A stretch of 64,000 nt of DNA from CAZOOR01 sp964581505 (GCA_964581505.1 CAZOOR010000001.1:55415-119414); one strand, 5' to 3'; shown: positions 28,477-37,459, counted from the stretch's first letter. Notes: generated by a model not told the origin, from the sequence alone. Made by a program: numbers and translations.

Positions 28477-29439
28477 ATGACTGAAAAAGAATCGCTGATA
28501 TTGAGAATAAAGGAACTGACAGGAATGACGGTCAAGCCTTATAGATTCAAGATTGTTACAGATACAACCGATTGGATGCGGATTAACCGTGGTGATGTGA
28601 TGAGGCTTGAGAATAGGGATTTCGTTGTTAGGGGCAATATGTACGAACCCCGCTTCGGTATTGATGAGCAACCGAAATATTGGGTTTTCTCTGCTGTGGA
28701 TTTGGAGACCGGTTCCGAGAAGATTATCAAAACCGTCTTCCACGAAGAGTTTTATGCTCACATTGGTATTCTTAGAATACGATGTTATCGCAGTCCGGAG
28801 AAGGAAGCAGATGTTCTGGATTTCGTTAGCGGGGACGAGCGGTTTATGCAGGGCTACACAGCAGAGGACTATAACGGAAACATTATCAGAATTATTGATT
28901 ATATCAAAGGCAAATCATTTTTCAAATATATTCCCGAGATTGAGATGTCCCACGAGCAGTACTATTTTGAGATGCTTCCCGCTCAGCTTAGGAAATTGTT
29001 TGATGCTTTTACTGCCATTAAATACCTGCATGATAATGGACTATGCCACGGGGATATTCGGAATGACCATATTATTATCGAATCGGGAACAGGGCAGTAC
29101 AGGTGGATTGATTTTGATTTAAAACAAGATGTTTCCGATTTCGATATGTGGAGCTTTGGTAATATTTTGAATTACTGTATTGGCAAAGGGATTAAAACAT
29201 TCGGGCAAGTGATGAAAGAAAACGAATTTAGTGATGATATTAAAAATTCATTGATGAATAATGATGGTGCGGCGTTTTTCAATTATAGAATTATTAATTT
29301 GAAAAAACTATATCCGTATATCTCGGATTCTCTAAATGATTTGCTACTCCACTTTGCCATTAAACCAATTGCGTTTTTTCGCTCAGTTGATGAGTTTGTC
29401 AATTATTTCGAAAATGTTATTAATAATGATTTCAAATAG
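28477..29439 (+). CDS. Protein-kinase-like phosphotransferase
   Basis: A 320-residue protein whose C-terminal 200 residues look like a Hanks-type or aminoglycoside-phosphotransferase-like kinase fold. LCHGDIRNDHIII (about residue 191) provides the catalytic Asp and metal-binding Asn, and WIDFDLK gives the DFG-type Asp (DFD here). The region EKIIKTVF may hold the ATP-binding Lys, but a glycine-rich loop is not clear. Regions before residue 60 match nothing known. It is the first gene of a plus-strand run with a histidine kinase (17 bases apart), a response regulator and a transposase-like protein, suggesting a signalling role. ATG at 28477 is preferred over an adjacent TTG. Confidence 0.7.
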   Translation: MTEKESLILRIKELTGMTVKPYRFKIVTDTTDWMRINRGDVMRLENRDFVVRGNMYEPRFGIDEQPKYWVFSAVDLETGSEKIIKTVFHEEFYAHIGILRIRCYRSPEKEADVLDFVSGDERFMQGYTAEDYNGNIIRIIDYIKGKSFFKYIPEIEMSHEQYYFEMLPAQLRKLFDAFTAIKYLHDNGLCHGDIRNDHIIIESGTGQYRWIDFDLKQDVSDFDMWSFGNILNYCIGKGIKTFGQVMKENEFSDDIKNSLMNNDGAAFFNYRIINLKKLYPYISDSLNDLLLHFAIKPIAFFRSVDEFVNYFENVINNDFK

Positions 29440-29456
29440 CTAACGGGCAATAATTT

Positions 29457-31268
29457 ATGAAAACAATAATAATAGGCGGCGGACACGGATGCAAGGAAAT
29501 ATTGACATTGAGTCATCAGGCATTCATCAAGGAACTAAATCTTGATACGGTTGCCGTTGTGGATATTGTCCAAGATTCGCCGGGTATGCTCTATGCACGC
29601 GAGCATGGCATTGCAACGTATAAATCATGGGAAGAAGCCGCTTCCGAACTTGAGTATGAATTGATTATAGAACTCACAGGTTCCGACGAATTGCTTGACG
29701 ATTTATATAAACGCTTGCCTGCCGGCATCAGATTGATTGACCATAAAATGGCGCATATTTTTTGGGATTTGGTTAATGCTAAGGAGGAAAGAAGAAAAAA
29801 ATTCGATGAAGTTTTAACTCTTGAAATTCAATTGACAAAGGAGAAGAAATTCCTACAAGATGTTTTTGACAGTTTCAATGATTTGGCTGTTGTAATTGAT
29901 TTAAATAGAAAAATTGTAAGGGCAAATGAAAAATTTTATGAATATACAGATAGCTCTGCTGATGAAGCAGTTGGGAAATTATGCTGTGATTTATTGGCGG
30001 GTTCTTCACTATGCGACCAGTCCGAAGAGTATTTCAGTTATTATAAGCGAGTATCTACAATTGCCAAACCCATAACAAATATCATTATTGCAAAAGAGCA
30101 AGACGAAGTGCATTGGGAAGTTACAAGAACTCCGATTAAGTCCGAAACAGGTACTATTGAATATATTATGATTGTTTGGCATAAAATTACCGAGCGAGTG
30201 AAACTTACTCGCGAGATACAAATGGCGGAAGAAAAGTTCCGTAGTTTTATAAATTCCGCTCAGGATTGGATTTCAATTAAAGACCTTGAGGGGAGATATG
30301 TTATTGTCAATCCCGTTGTTGCTAAGGCATATAATAAAAAGCCGGAAGATTTTCTCGGTAAATTTGCTTACGAAATGCTTCCGCCCGAAATGATTCCAAA
30401 TGTTTTGAAACATGATAAGGAAGTACTGCAACTGAAAAAGCAAAAGACGTATCGCGAGGAAGTGGTCTTTGACAATAAAATTCATCATTTTCAGATTGTT
30501 CGTTTTCCGCTGAATGATTGGGAAGGTCGGATTATCGGTACTTGTGCTATTGGGCGTGATATATCCAATGAAATATTATTGCAAGAGCAACTTGTTCATA
30601 GCGAGAAACTTGCCGCTTTGGGTAAACTTGCCGCCGGTGTAGCTCATGAGATTAATAATCCGCTTACCGGTATTTTAGCATTTAGCGAAGATTTATTGGA
30701 TAATGAAAAATGTCGAGACGAAATTAAAAATGATGTTGATGTTATTATTCGAGAGACTTTGAGATGTAGGGATATTGTTAAGCATCTTCTGGATTTTGCA
30801 AGACAAGACACACCGACTTTGCAGAACGGAAGCATTCATAATACTATACTACACTCTCTTGATTTGGTAAAGAAGTTGCCACAATTTAGGAATATTGAAA
30901 TCGAAAAAAGTTTAGATACCGATATTCCTGATTTACAGGCAGATTTAAAACAAATCGAACAAGTGCTTTTAAATCTGTTTATTAATGCCGCCGATGCTAT
31001 GGAGTATATTGGGAAATTATATATACGTTCTAAATTCAATAAGTCGGAAAATATGGCAGTGATTGAAGTAGAGGATACTGGTAAGGGGATTTCCGAAAAT
31101 ATTATGAAGAAAATATTCGAGCCGTTTTTTTCTACGAAGAATACAAGTGGTCTGGGGCTTGCCGTATGCAAAGGTATTATTGATAGGCATAACGGCGAAT
31201 TAACCGTTAATCCCTCGCAGGCAGGCGGGGCGATGTTTACTATTAAATTACCTGTTATTGTTAATTAA
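29457..31268 (+). CDS. PAS sensor histidine kinase with N-terminal Rossmann-like domain
   Basis: A 603-residue soluble histidine kinase. Residues 1-105 resemble a dinucleotide-binding Rossmann fold (IIIGGGHGCKEIL, then VVDIV at the end of the second strand). A short coiled segment and two PAS domains (about 130-250 and 260-375) follow, then HisKA with the phospho-His in GVAHEINNPLTG (about residue 398) and a HATPase with NLFINAADAM, DTGKGISENI and GLGLAVCKG. No transmembrane helix, so it senses a cytoplasmic signal, plausibly NAD(P)(H) or redox state (inference). The response regulator gene starts 16 bases downstream and is the likely partner. Confidence 0.88.
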   Translation: MKTIIIGGGHGCKEILTLSHQAFIKELNLDTVAVVDIVQDSPGMLYAREHGIATYKSWEEAASELEYELIIELTGSDELLDDLYKRLPAGIRLIDHKMAHIFWDLVNAKEERRKKFDEVLTLEIQLTKEKKFLQDVFDSFNDLAVVIDLNRKIVRANEKFYEYTDSSADEAVGKLCCDLLAGSSLCDQSEEYFSYYKRVSTIAKPITNIIIAKEQDEVHWEVTRTPIKSETGTIEYIMIVWHKITERVKLTREIQMAEEKFRSFINSAQDWISIKDLEGRYVIVNPVVAKAYNKKPEDFLGKFAYEMLPPEMIPNVLKHDKEVLQLKKQKTYREEVVFDNKIHHFQIVRFPLNDWEGRIIGTCAIGRDISNEILLQEQLVHSEKLAALGKLAAGVAHEINNPLTGILAFSEDLLDNEKCRDEIKNDVDVIIRETLRCRDIVKHLLDFARQDTPTLQNGSIHNTILHSLDLVKKLPQFRNIEIEKSLDTDIPDLQADLKQIEQVLLNLFINAADAMEYIGKLYIRSKFNKSENMAVIEVEDTGKGISENIMKKIFEPFFSTKNTSGLGLAVCKGIIDRHNGELTVNPSQAGGAMFTIKLPVIVN

Positions 31269-31284
31269 TATTCAGGAGTTTGCA

Positions 31285-32076
31285 ATGGATAAAAAAATAA
31301 ATTTACTTGTTGTTGATGATGAACAGATTATTCTGGATAGCATCAGGAAATTACTGAGTAAAGACGAAGTATTTGCTGTAACGACAATGAACTCGGTAGA
31401 TGATGCTTTGGAATATATGCAAAGCAATAGTGTTGATATTGTTTTAACAGATTTGATGATGCCTGATAAGGACGGATTGGAGTTCCTCAAAATACTCAAT
31501 AAGAAGAAATATGATGGTATTGTCATTATGCTGACCGGCTATGCAACTATTAATTCGGCTCTTCAAGCAATGGAATTGGGCGCCTTTGATTACTTGGCAA
31601 AACCATTTACTAAAACAGAAATAAAAAGAATACTTAATCGCGCCCGTGATTTGATTGCGGCTAATAGAAGTGCCGCAAAAGAAGATGAAATCCATAAGCA
31701 CCGTCCCGAACAGTCAATCATTGACAATCAATCTGTTACTGGTAAAAACACTTGGTTTATGACTACCGATGACGGTCTTGTTATGCTCGGTGTCGAACGA
31801 CCGTTTGTTATCGAAATCGGCTCCATTGAGTCTGTATATATGCCTGAAGTAGGTGATGAAATTAGACAGGGTAGTAGTTTCTTTCAGATTTTCTCGTCTG
31901 ACTTTAGGACATATTCGGTTACTTCACCTTTTTCGGGAACAGTTAAAGCAATTAATAAATCGGTAATAAAAGAACCGGCAAAATTTTTAGATGACCCGTA
32001 TAACGCAGGTTGGCTAATTAAAATGTTGCCTTCGAACTTCGATGAAGAATTGAATTCATTAAGTATGAAATACTAA
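31285..32076 (+). CDS. Response regulator fused to GcvH-like (lipoyl-fold) domain
   Basis: A 263-residue two-domain protein. Residues 1-120 are a canonical receiver (acid pair D11/D12, phospho-Asp D56, Thr84, Lys106). After a linker, residues about 155-252 match glycine cleavage H protein in order: VMLGVERPFVIEIGSIESVY, MPEVGDEIRQG, SPFSGTVKAINK, DPYNAGWLIKML. The position of the lipoyl-lysine (ESVK in GcvH) reads FSSDFRTYS here, with no lysine. It has no DNA-binding domain. ATG at 31285 follows AGGAG at 31274-31278. A protein-interaction or ligand-sensing output is likely, inferred from the fusion and the loss of the lysine. Confidence 0.85.
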   Translation: MDKKINLLVVDDEQIILDSIRKLLSKDEVFAVTTMNSVDDALEYMQSNSVDIVLTDLMMPDKDGLEFLKILNKKKYDGIVIMLTGYATINSALQAMELGAFDYLAKPFTKTEIKRILNRARDLIAANRSAAKEDEIHKHRPEQSIIDNQSVTGKNTWFMTTDDGLVMLGVERPFVIEIGSIESVYMPEVGDEIRQGSSFFQIFSSDFRTYSVTSPFSGTVKAINKSVIKEPAKFLDDPYNAGWLIKMLPSNFDEELNSLSMKY

Positions 32077-32208
32077 AAGAACCGGCAACACAAGATTTAC
32101 AGAATAATATTTTAATGAATAATTTATTCGTTATTATCTTTTGTCTTGCATTTGACAGGTATTTTGTGTATTATACGTGTTGTTTTTTGCCACTATTGTC
32201 AAAAATTA

Positions 32209-33366
32209 ATGATAGAAACAAAAAATGAAAATAAGGTATTGACCTGTATTTATTGTAAAAGCACACAGGTTATTAAGCACGGGAAAACTTCCACGGGTAA
32301 TAAACGTTATAGATGCCGCGTTTGCGGTAAGACATGGGTACTTGAAAAGAAGGAAGTTAAAAGGCCTGATGTTTCGGTATTGGTTAATGAATATCTAAAA
32401 GGTAAAACCTGTCGAGATTTAGTGGAACTCTTCCATAGCTCACCATTGAGGGTTAATCAGAAGGTCAGAGAATTTCTTGATGAAGTTCCGGAATGGGAAG
32501 AATATCTGGATATGGTTCTTGATAATCGTAATTTCAGACTTGTCTATTTAGTAGGAAAATCTTTTGCCTGCGCTTGTCAGGGAACTAGTAATAATACGAT
32601 GTTTTTGGCTCTTGCCGTTGATGCCCTATCAAATGTTGTGATTGGGTACGAAATATGGAAAAAAGATAATATTAATATTTGGCAAAAACTTCTCGAAAGA
32701 ATGAAATCAAGAGGATATAAAGCCACTACATTTATGACTAATGGCTCCAAACATATTGAAGAGGCGGCTTTGAGTGTTTATAATGATGCTTCCTTGCGTA
32801 TCTTCTACCATAAAGCATATAGAGATAAAGAACTTGCTTGTTGTTTGTCTCGTATTAACATAAACAACAAATTAGTTAATGATGCTATCAAAGCCTATGA
32901 CGTCATCCATAATCATAATTTAAATAAATATTTGGTACTGCATTACGGAAAAAGCGTTAAGGATATTATAACTAAAAAGCCTGAAATATTTTCAAGACGT
33001 CTTCGCGAGAGATTAGACAATAAGGGTAAAATCAGAATAGAGGGACTGATTAGTGATTTCCAATTTCGTTTCGAGAAATTCCATATGCTTAAAGGTAACC
33101 CGATACCGGTTATTAATGGTTGGATTGCAAAGGCAATGACTGATGAACAATATCATGGTTTTTCACGATTATCACTGCTTCTACAAGTTCCGTGCAAAAT
33201 AAGCTTCAAGGATTATGCTTGCGGGAATTTGCCCGAAACTATTGATTACTCAGAGAATTCAGAAGACTTAGATAGTTTTGTTGCGGAGATTGCCGCAAGA
33301 GCTATTCACATTCCTATTTTTTACTCCCGATGCGAGATGAAGATTGACAAATGTAGTTTGATATAA
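32209..33366 (+). CDS. Transposase-derived protein with Zn ribbon, apparently without catalytic aspartates
   Basis: A 385-residue protein. The N-terminus is a zinc ribbon (CIYCKS, 17 residues, YRCRVCGKTW) as in IS1/IS1595/IS256-related transposases, followed by a helix-turn-helix-like segment (RDLVELFHSSPLRVNQKV). The middle resembles the RNase H-like core of IS256/MULE families: LALAVDALSNVVIGYEIW and GYKATTFMTNGSKHIEEAA. Where active enzymes have LDG and SDG, this one has LVG and TNG, so the first two Asp of the DDE triad seem replaced. No terminal inverted repeats or target duplications are seen. A TTG 63 bases upstream is the only longer start. It may be a DNA-binding regulator; this is inference. 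Confidence 0.7.
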   Translation: MIETKNENKVLTCIYCKSTQVIKHGKTSTGNKRYRCRVCGKTWVLEKKEVKRPDVSVLVNEYLKGKTCRDLVELFHSSPLRVNQKVREFLDEVPEWEEYLDMVLDNRNFRLVYLVGKSFACACQGTSNNTMFLALAVDALSNVVIGYEIWKKDNINIWQKLLERMKSRGYKATTFMTNGSKHIEEAALSVYNDASLRIFYHKAYRDKELACCLSRININNKLVNDAIKAYDVIHNHNLNKYLVLHYGKSVKDIITKKPEIFSRRLRERLDNKGKIRIEGLISDFQFRFEKFHMLKGNPIPVINGWIAKAMTDEQYHGFSRLSLLLQVPCKISFKDYACGNLPETIDYSENSEDLDSFVAEIAARAIHIPIFYSRCEMKIDKCSLI

Positions 33367-33433
33367 ATCTTTTCACATTTGCATTTTTTTTCTAATCGTT
33401 CATTTATCACTCTATATATTCAATTATGTAACT

Positions 33434-33467
33434 GAGATGTTGTTTTTTATTGAAAAAGCAACATCTC
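33434..33467. other. Hairpin between the transposase-like gene and sat
   Basis: GAGATGTTG pairs perfectly with CAACATCTC, with TTTTT/AAAAA extending the stem inward. No T tract follows on either strand. It could be a weak terminator of the upstream operon or an operator/leader element of the sulfur operon. The surrounding 284-base gap (33367-33650) otherwise holds AT-rich sequence and the promoter candidate. Confidence 0.4.
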
Positions 33468-33570
33468 GTTAATATATTGAGATATAAAGAAATAGAGCGA
33501 TTTTTCTTCCTAATGAAAATTAGTTGCCATTATCAAACAACACATAGGATTACAAAAGCAAGTAAAGCAT

Positions 33571-33597
33571 TTGAATTAATTTGTCATATACTATAAT
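33571..33597 (+). promoter_or_regulatory. Candidate sigma-70-type promoter for the sulfur operon
   Basis: TATAAT (33592-33597) with TTGAAT 15 bases upstream. A start near 33604 would leave a leader of about 47 bases before the sat ATG. The spacing is shorter than the optimum of 17, so this is a candidate only. Confidence 0.35.
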
Positions 33598-33650
33598 ATT
33601 GCAACCAAGCAATAAGATAAAGTGCTCTTTTAACAAATTTGGAGTTATTT

Positions 33651-34871
33651 ATGGCAAAGTTAATAAGCCCGCATGGGAGTCCCGAACTCATTACCTTGCT
33701 TTTAGAAGGTAATGAACTCACCGCTGAAAAACAAAAAGCAGAATCAATGCTTCGCGTTAATATTTCGAGTCGTGAGACAGGCGACCTTATTATGTTGGGT
33801 ATCGGAGGTTTTACACCTCTCAACGGCTTTATGGGTCACGATGATTGGAAAAGCGTTTGTTCGGATATGAAAATGCCGAGTAAGGGCGGTTTGTTCTGGC
33901 CTATTCCGATTACTGTCTCCACAGATAAGGGGACTGCTGACAAGATTAATATCGGCGACGAAGTAGCATTATTCTCTGATGAATTTAATGAGATAATGGC
34001 TACTATGAAAGTCGAAGAAAAATACACAATTGATAAAGAATTTGAATGTCAAAATGTGTATAAGACAACAGATGCAGAACATCCGGGCGTTAAAATGGTT
34101 ATGGACCAAAAAGAAATTAATCTTGCCGGTCCGGTCAAAGTCCTTTCCGAAGGTCCCTATCCGACTGAATACGGTGATGTTTATCAGCGTCCCGCAGAAG
34201 CAAGAAAAATCTTTGAAGAAAAAGGATGGAAAACTATTGCGGCGTTGCAGCTGAGAAATCCGATGCACAGGTCGCATGAATTCCTTGCAAAGATTGCTCT
34301 CGAAGTTTCCGATGGTTTGTATATTCATCAATTGGTTGGCAAACTGAAACCCGGCGATATTCCGGCAGATGTACGTGTACGCTGTATTAATACATTAGTG
34401 GATTATTACTTCGTAAAAGAATCAGTCGTACAGGGCGGCTATCCTCTGGATATGAGATATGCTGGTCCGCGTGAAGCTTTGCTTCATGCACTATTCCGCC
34501 AGAATTTCGGCTGTACTCACATGATTATCGGACGCGACCACGCCGGAGTAGGTAATTACTACGGTGCATTTGATGCTCAGGATATTTTTGATGAACTTTG
34601 GGACGGTGCATTACTTTGTAAACCGCTCAAAATAGATTGGACATTCTGGTGCTACAAATGTGGTGGTATGGCTTCGATGAAAACATGTCCCCACTCGAAA
34701 GAAGATAGATTATTGCTTAGCGGTACTATGCTACGCAAGAGCCTCTCCGAAGGACTTGATGTTCCTGCGGAATTTAGCAGACCCGAAGTTCTGAAATTAT
34801 TGAGAGAGTATTACTCGGGATTGCAGGATAAAGTTGAAGTTAAACTTCATAAAGCCGCAACCGGTGAATAA
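33651..34871 (+). CDS. sat: Sulfate adenylyltransferase (ATP sulfurylase), dissimilatory type
   Basis: Cytoplasmic enzyme interconverting sulfate plus ATP and APS plus pyrophosphate; first step of sulfate reduction or last step of sulfite oxidation. The 406 residues show the substrate motif QLRNPMHRSHE (about 200) and GRDHAGVG (about 294). A zinc site CYKCGGM...TCPH (about 333-347) is typical of the homo-oligomeric archaeal/sulfate-reducer form. There is no APS-kinase domain. ATG at 33651 follows GGAG (33641-33644). It heads a continuous plus-strand run of dissimilatory sulfur genes, with aprB 73 bases downstream, which argues against an assimilatory role. Confidence 0.97.
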   Translation: MAKLISPHGSPELITLLLEGNELTAEKQKAESMLRVNISSRETGDLIMLGIGGFTPLNGFMGHDDWKSVCSDMKMPSKGGLFWPIPITVSTDKGTADKINIGDEVALFSDEFNEIMATMKVEEKYTIDKEFECQNVYKTTDAEHPGVKMVMDQKEINLAGPVKVLSEGPYPTEYGDVYQRPAEARKIFEEKGWKTIAALQLRNPMHRSHEFLAKIALEVSDGLYIHQLVGKLKPGDIPADVRVRCINTLVDYYFVKESVVQGGYPLDMRYAGPREALLHALFRQNFGCTHMIIGRDHAGVGNYYGAFDAQDIFDELWDGALLCKPLKIDWTFWCYKCGGMASMKTCPHSKEDRLLLSGTMLRKSLSEGLDVPAEFSRPEVLKLLREYYSGLQDKVEVKLHKAATGE

Positions 34872-34944
34872 CCGAATGTAGCGATTGAAATTATTAGTTC
34901 TTATTATCTCTATACATTTTTATTAACCTTATAGGAGATACAAA

Positions 34945-35385
34945 ATGCCAAGTTTTGTGTTAGTAGACAAATGCGACGGGTGCAAGGCGCTGGATAAAAC
35001 AGCCTGCCAACATATTTGCCCGAATGATTTAATGGTCTTAAACAAAGACCTAATGAAAGCTTACAACTGTGAGCCCGAAATGTGCTGGGAATGCTACAAT
35101 TGTGTAAAGATTTGCCCCACACAGGCAATCGAAGTTCGCGGCTATGCAGATTTTATGCCTCTCGGCGGTCAAGTTACACCGATGAGAAGCTCGGATTCAA
35201 TTATGTGGACTATTAAGTTCAGAAACGGTGAATTAAAACGCTTTAAATTCCCAATCAGGACAACACCGGAAGGTTCCGCAGTTCCTGATGGCGGTTGGAC
35301 AGAGACAAAAGATGAGGATATTTCCAGTCCTTATTTATTTACAGAACCGGCATCACTCAGATGTGATGATATATTCACCAAATAA
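34945..35385 (+). CDS. aprB: Adenylylsulfate reductase, beta (iron-sulfur) subunit
   Basis: A 146-residue electron-transfer subunit of APS reductase carrying two [4Fe-4S] clusters: CDGCKALDKTACQHICP (about residues 10-26) and CWECYNCVKICP (about 47-58). The C-terminal tail (about 75-146) is the arm that wraps around AprA in known structures. A TAGGAGATACAAA ribosome site precedes the ATG. It is followed by aprA after 30 bases. Length and cluster spacing are standard for sulfate reducers. Confidence 0.97.
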   Translation: MPSFVLVDKCDGCKALDKTACQHICPNDLMVLNKDLMKAYNCEPEMCWECYNCVKICPTQAIEVRGYADFMPLGGQVTPMRSSDSIMWTIKFRNGELKRFKFPIRTTPEGSAVPDGGWTETKDEDISSPYLFTEPASLRCDDIFTK

Positions 35386-35415
35386 ATTGAAAATAATTAT
35401 TAAGGAGTAAAAAAA

Positions 35416-37290
35416 ATGGCAAATTTTGAAACAGTAGAAATCACAACTGATTTTCTGATTCTCGGTGGTGGAATGTCCGCTTGCGGTGCAGCTGTTGAAG
35501 CCGCCTATTGGGCAAAAAAACACAACCTGAAAGTAACCTTGATTGATAAAGCCGCAATGGACCGTTCCGGTGCCGTTGCTATGGGTCTTTCAGCTATTAA
35601 CCAGTATGTTGATTTAACAACCGGCAAGAACACTATTAAAGACTATGTTGAATATGTTCGCAATGACCTTATGGGTGTTAGCCGTGAAGATTTGGTTGCA
35701 AATATTGCACGTCACGTTGATTCATCTGTACATCTTTTTGAAAAATGGGGACTTCCTATTTGGAAAGATGAAGAAGGCAACTTCGTTCACGAAGGACGTT
35801 GGCAGCTTATGATTAATGGTGAATCATATAAAGTAATCGTTGCCGAAGCCGCAAAGAATGCACTCGGTATGGATAATATTTATGAAAGAATATTTATTGT
35901 TGAGCCGTTAATGGACGGTAATGTATGTACGGGCGCAGTCGGATTCAGTGTTCGCGAGAATAAATTCTATATCTTCAAAGCAAAAGCAGTTATGACAGGT
36001 ATGGGTGGAGCGGTTCACGTATTTAAACCTCGTTCGTCCGGTGAAGGTCTTGGTCGTGCATGGTATCCGCCTTGGAATTCAGGTTCTTCGGCATATTTCA
36101 CAATGAAAGCCGGAGCCGAAATGACATGTCAGGAAGTTCGTTTCATTCCTGTACGCTTCAAAGACGCTTATGGTCCGGTAGGTGCTTGGTTCTTGTTATT
36201 CAAATCAAGAGCTATCAGTGCTGTTGCGGGTGAGTATATGGTCGAAAGAAGAGATGAACTGCAAAAATGGTTGCCCTACGGTAAAGTTAAACCGATTCCC
36301 GCAAACTTGCGTAACTGGCTCGGTATGCTTGACGTAATGGAAGGCAAAGGACCTATCTATATGAAGACGGAAGAAGCTATCGGAAAGATTGCTGACCAAT
36401 ATAAAGATGACCAAAAAGCATACAAAGCAAAAATGAAGGAATTGGAAGCAGAAGCTTGGGAAGATTTCCTTGATATGACTATTTCACAGGCTTTGCTCTG
36501 GGCATCAACAAATGTTAAGCCCGAAGAGAAACCTTCGGAAATTGCCGCCGCAGAACCTTACTTTATCGGTTCTCACTCCGGTGCTTCCGGCGCTTGGGTC
36601 AGTGGTCCTAAAGACCTTGCTCCTGCAGAATATTTCTGGGGCTATCCGAATATGACAACTGTTAAAGGTTTGTTTGCCGCCGGTGATGCATCTGGTGCTT
36701 CAAGCCATAAGTTCTCATCAGGTTCACATGCCGAGGGTAGAATTGCCGCTAAAGGTGCTATCGAATATATCGTTAAGGAAAATCCGCAGCACAACTATGA
36801 TGCCGCTAAAATTGAAGAAATGAAAAATACAATTCTTGCACCTCTTGATAGATTTGAGCAGTATGGCAAGGAAACATCAGATCCGAACATTAATCCTAAT
36901 TATATCAAGCCGAAAATGTTTATGTTCCGCTTGCAAAAAATTATGGACGAATATGCTGGTGGTGTTACTTCACAGTTTATGACAAATAATTTCTTGCTCG
37001 AAAAAGGTATGGAACTTCTCGGTATGCTCAAAGAAGATGCCGAAAAACTTGCCGCCGAAGACTTGCACGAATTAATGAGATGTTGGGAAAATGTTCAGAG
37101 AATGTGGCAGGCTGAATCTCACGTCAGAACTATTCAGTTCCGCGAAGAGACTCGCTGGCCCGGTTATTATTACAGAGCAGATAAACCCGCTATCGATAAT
37201 GACAATTGGTTGAAATTTGCCAATATTGTATGGCATCCTGATACAGGTGAGTGGGAAACTATTACCCGCGACATTCAACAATTGTTCTAA
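35416..37290 (+). CDS. aprA: Adenylylsulfate reductase, alpha (FAD) subunit
   Basis: A 624-residue flavoprotein that reduces APS to sulfite and AMP, or the reverse. The N-terminal FAD motif is FLILGGGMSACGAAVEAAYW (about residue 13). HSGASGAWVSGP (about residue 389) and the following GLFAAGDASGASSHKFSSGSHAEGR belong to the flavin/substrate region of this fumarate-reductase superfamily. Length matches sulfate-reducer AprA. AAGGAGTAAAAAAA precedes the ATG. A strong hairpin follows its stop. It cannot be told from sequence alone whether it works in the reductive or oxidative direction. Confidence 0.97.
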   Translation: MANFETVEITTDFLILGGGMSACGAAVEAAYWAKKHNLKVTLIDKAAMDRSGAVAMGLSAINQYVDLTTGKNTIKDYVEYVRNDLMGVSREDLVANIARHVDSSVHLFEKWGLPIWKDEEGNFVHEGRWQLMINGESYKVIVAEAAKNALGMDNIYERIFIVEPLMDGNVCTGAVGFSVRENKFYIFKAKAVMTGMGGAVHVFKPRSSGEGLGRAWYPPWNSGSSAYFTMKAGAEMTCQEVRFIPVRFKDAYGPVGAWFLLFKSRAISAVAGEYMVERRDELQKWLPYGKVKPIPANLRNWLGMLDVMEGKGPIYMKTEEAIGKIADQYKDDQKAYKAKMKELEAEAWEDFLDMTISQALLWASTNVKPEEKPSEIAAAEPYFIGSHSGASGAWVSGPKDLAPAEYFWGYPNMTTVKGLFAAGDASGASSHKFSSGSHAEGRIAAKGAIEYIVKENPQHNYDAAKIEEMKNTILAPLDRFEQYGKETSDPNINPNYIKPKMFMFRLQKIMDEYAGGVTSQFMTNNFLLEKGMELLGMLKEDAEKLAAEDLHELMRCWENVQRMWQAESHVRTIQFREETRWPGYYYRADKPAIDNDNWLKFANIVWHPDTGEWETITRDIQQLF

Positions 37291-37302
37291 ATTACTTTTA
37301 AG

Positions 37303-37329
37303 TTGCCCGAGGCTATGTGCCTCGGGCAA
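37303..37329 (+). terminator. Strong intercistronic hairpin after aprA
   Basis: Eleven perfect pairs (TTGCCCGAGGC with GCCTCGGGCAA) around a TATGT loop. The nearest T run (ATGTTTTTG) starts about 10 bases later, so it may be a partial terminator or an mRNA-stabilising structure that lifts sat-aprBA levels above the downstream genes. Confidence 0.55.
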
Positions 37330-37459
37330 GCTTAGATGTTTTTGCCAGGGATTGGAATATTGAATTCAGAAGCAGTATGGCTGTGCTTTTAACTTCTGTG
37401 TTTTAAATCCCTCGAATTCTTGCTAATGTTATTTATTTTTTATTTACACAGAGGATATA

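Noticed and set aside
32152..32174. TTGACA followed by TATTAT as a promoter for the transposase-like gene
   Set aside because: The spacing is only 11 bases, too short for a sigma-70 promoter.
32209..33366. Active insertion sequence
   Set aside because: No terminal inverted repeats or target duplication were seen and two catalytic Asp seem replaced.
33651..34871. Assimilatory ATP sulfurylase
   Set aside because: Zinc-site form, no CysN/CysD or APS kinase, and direct linkage to aprBA and dsrAB indicate dissimilatory use.
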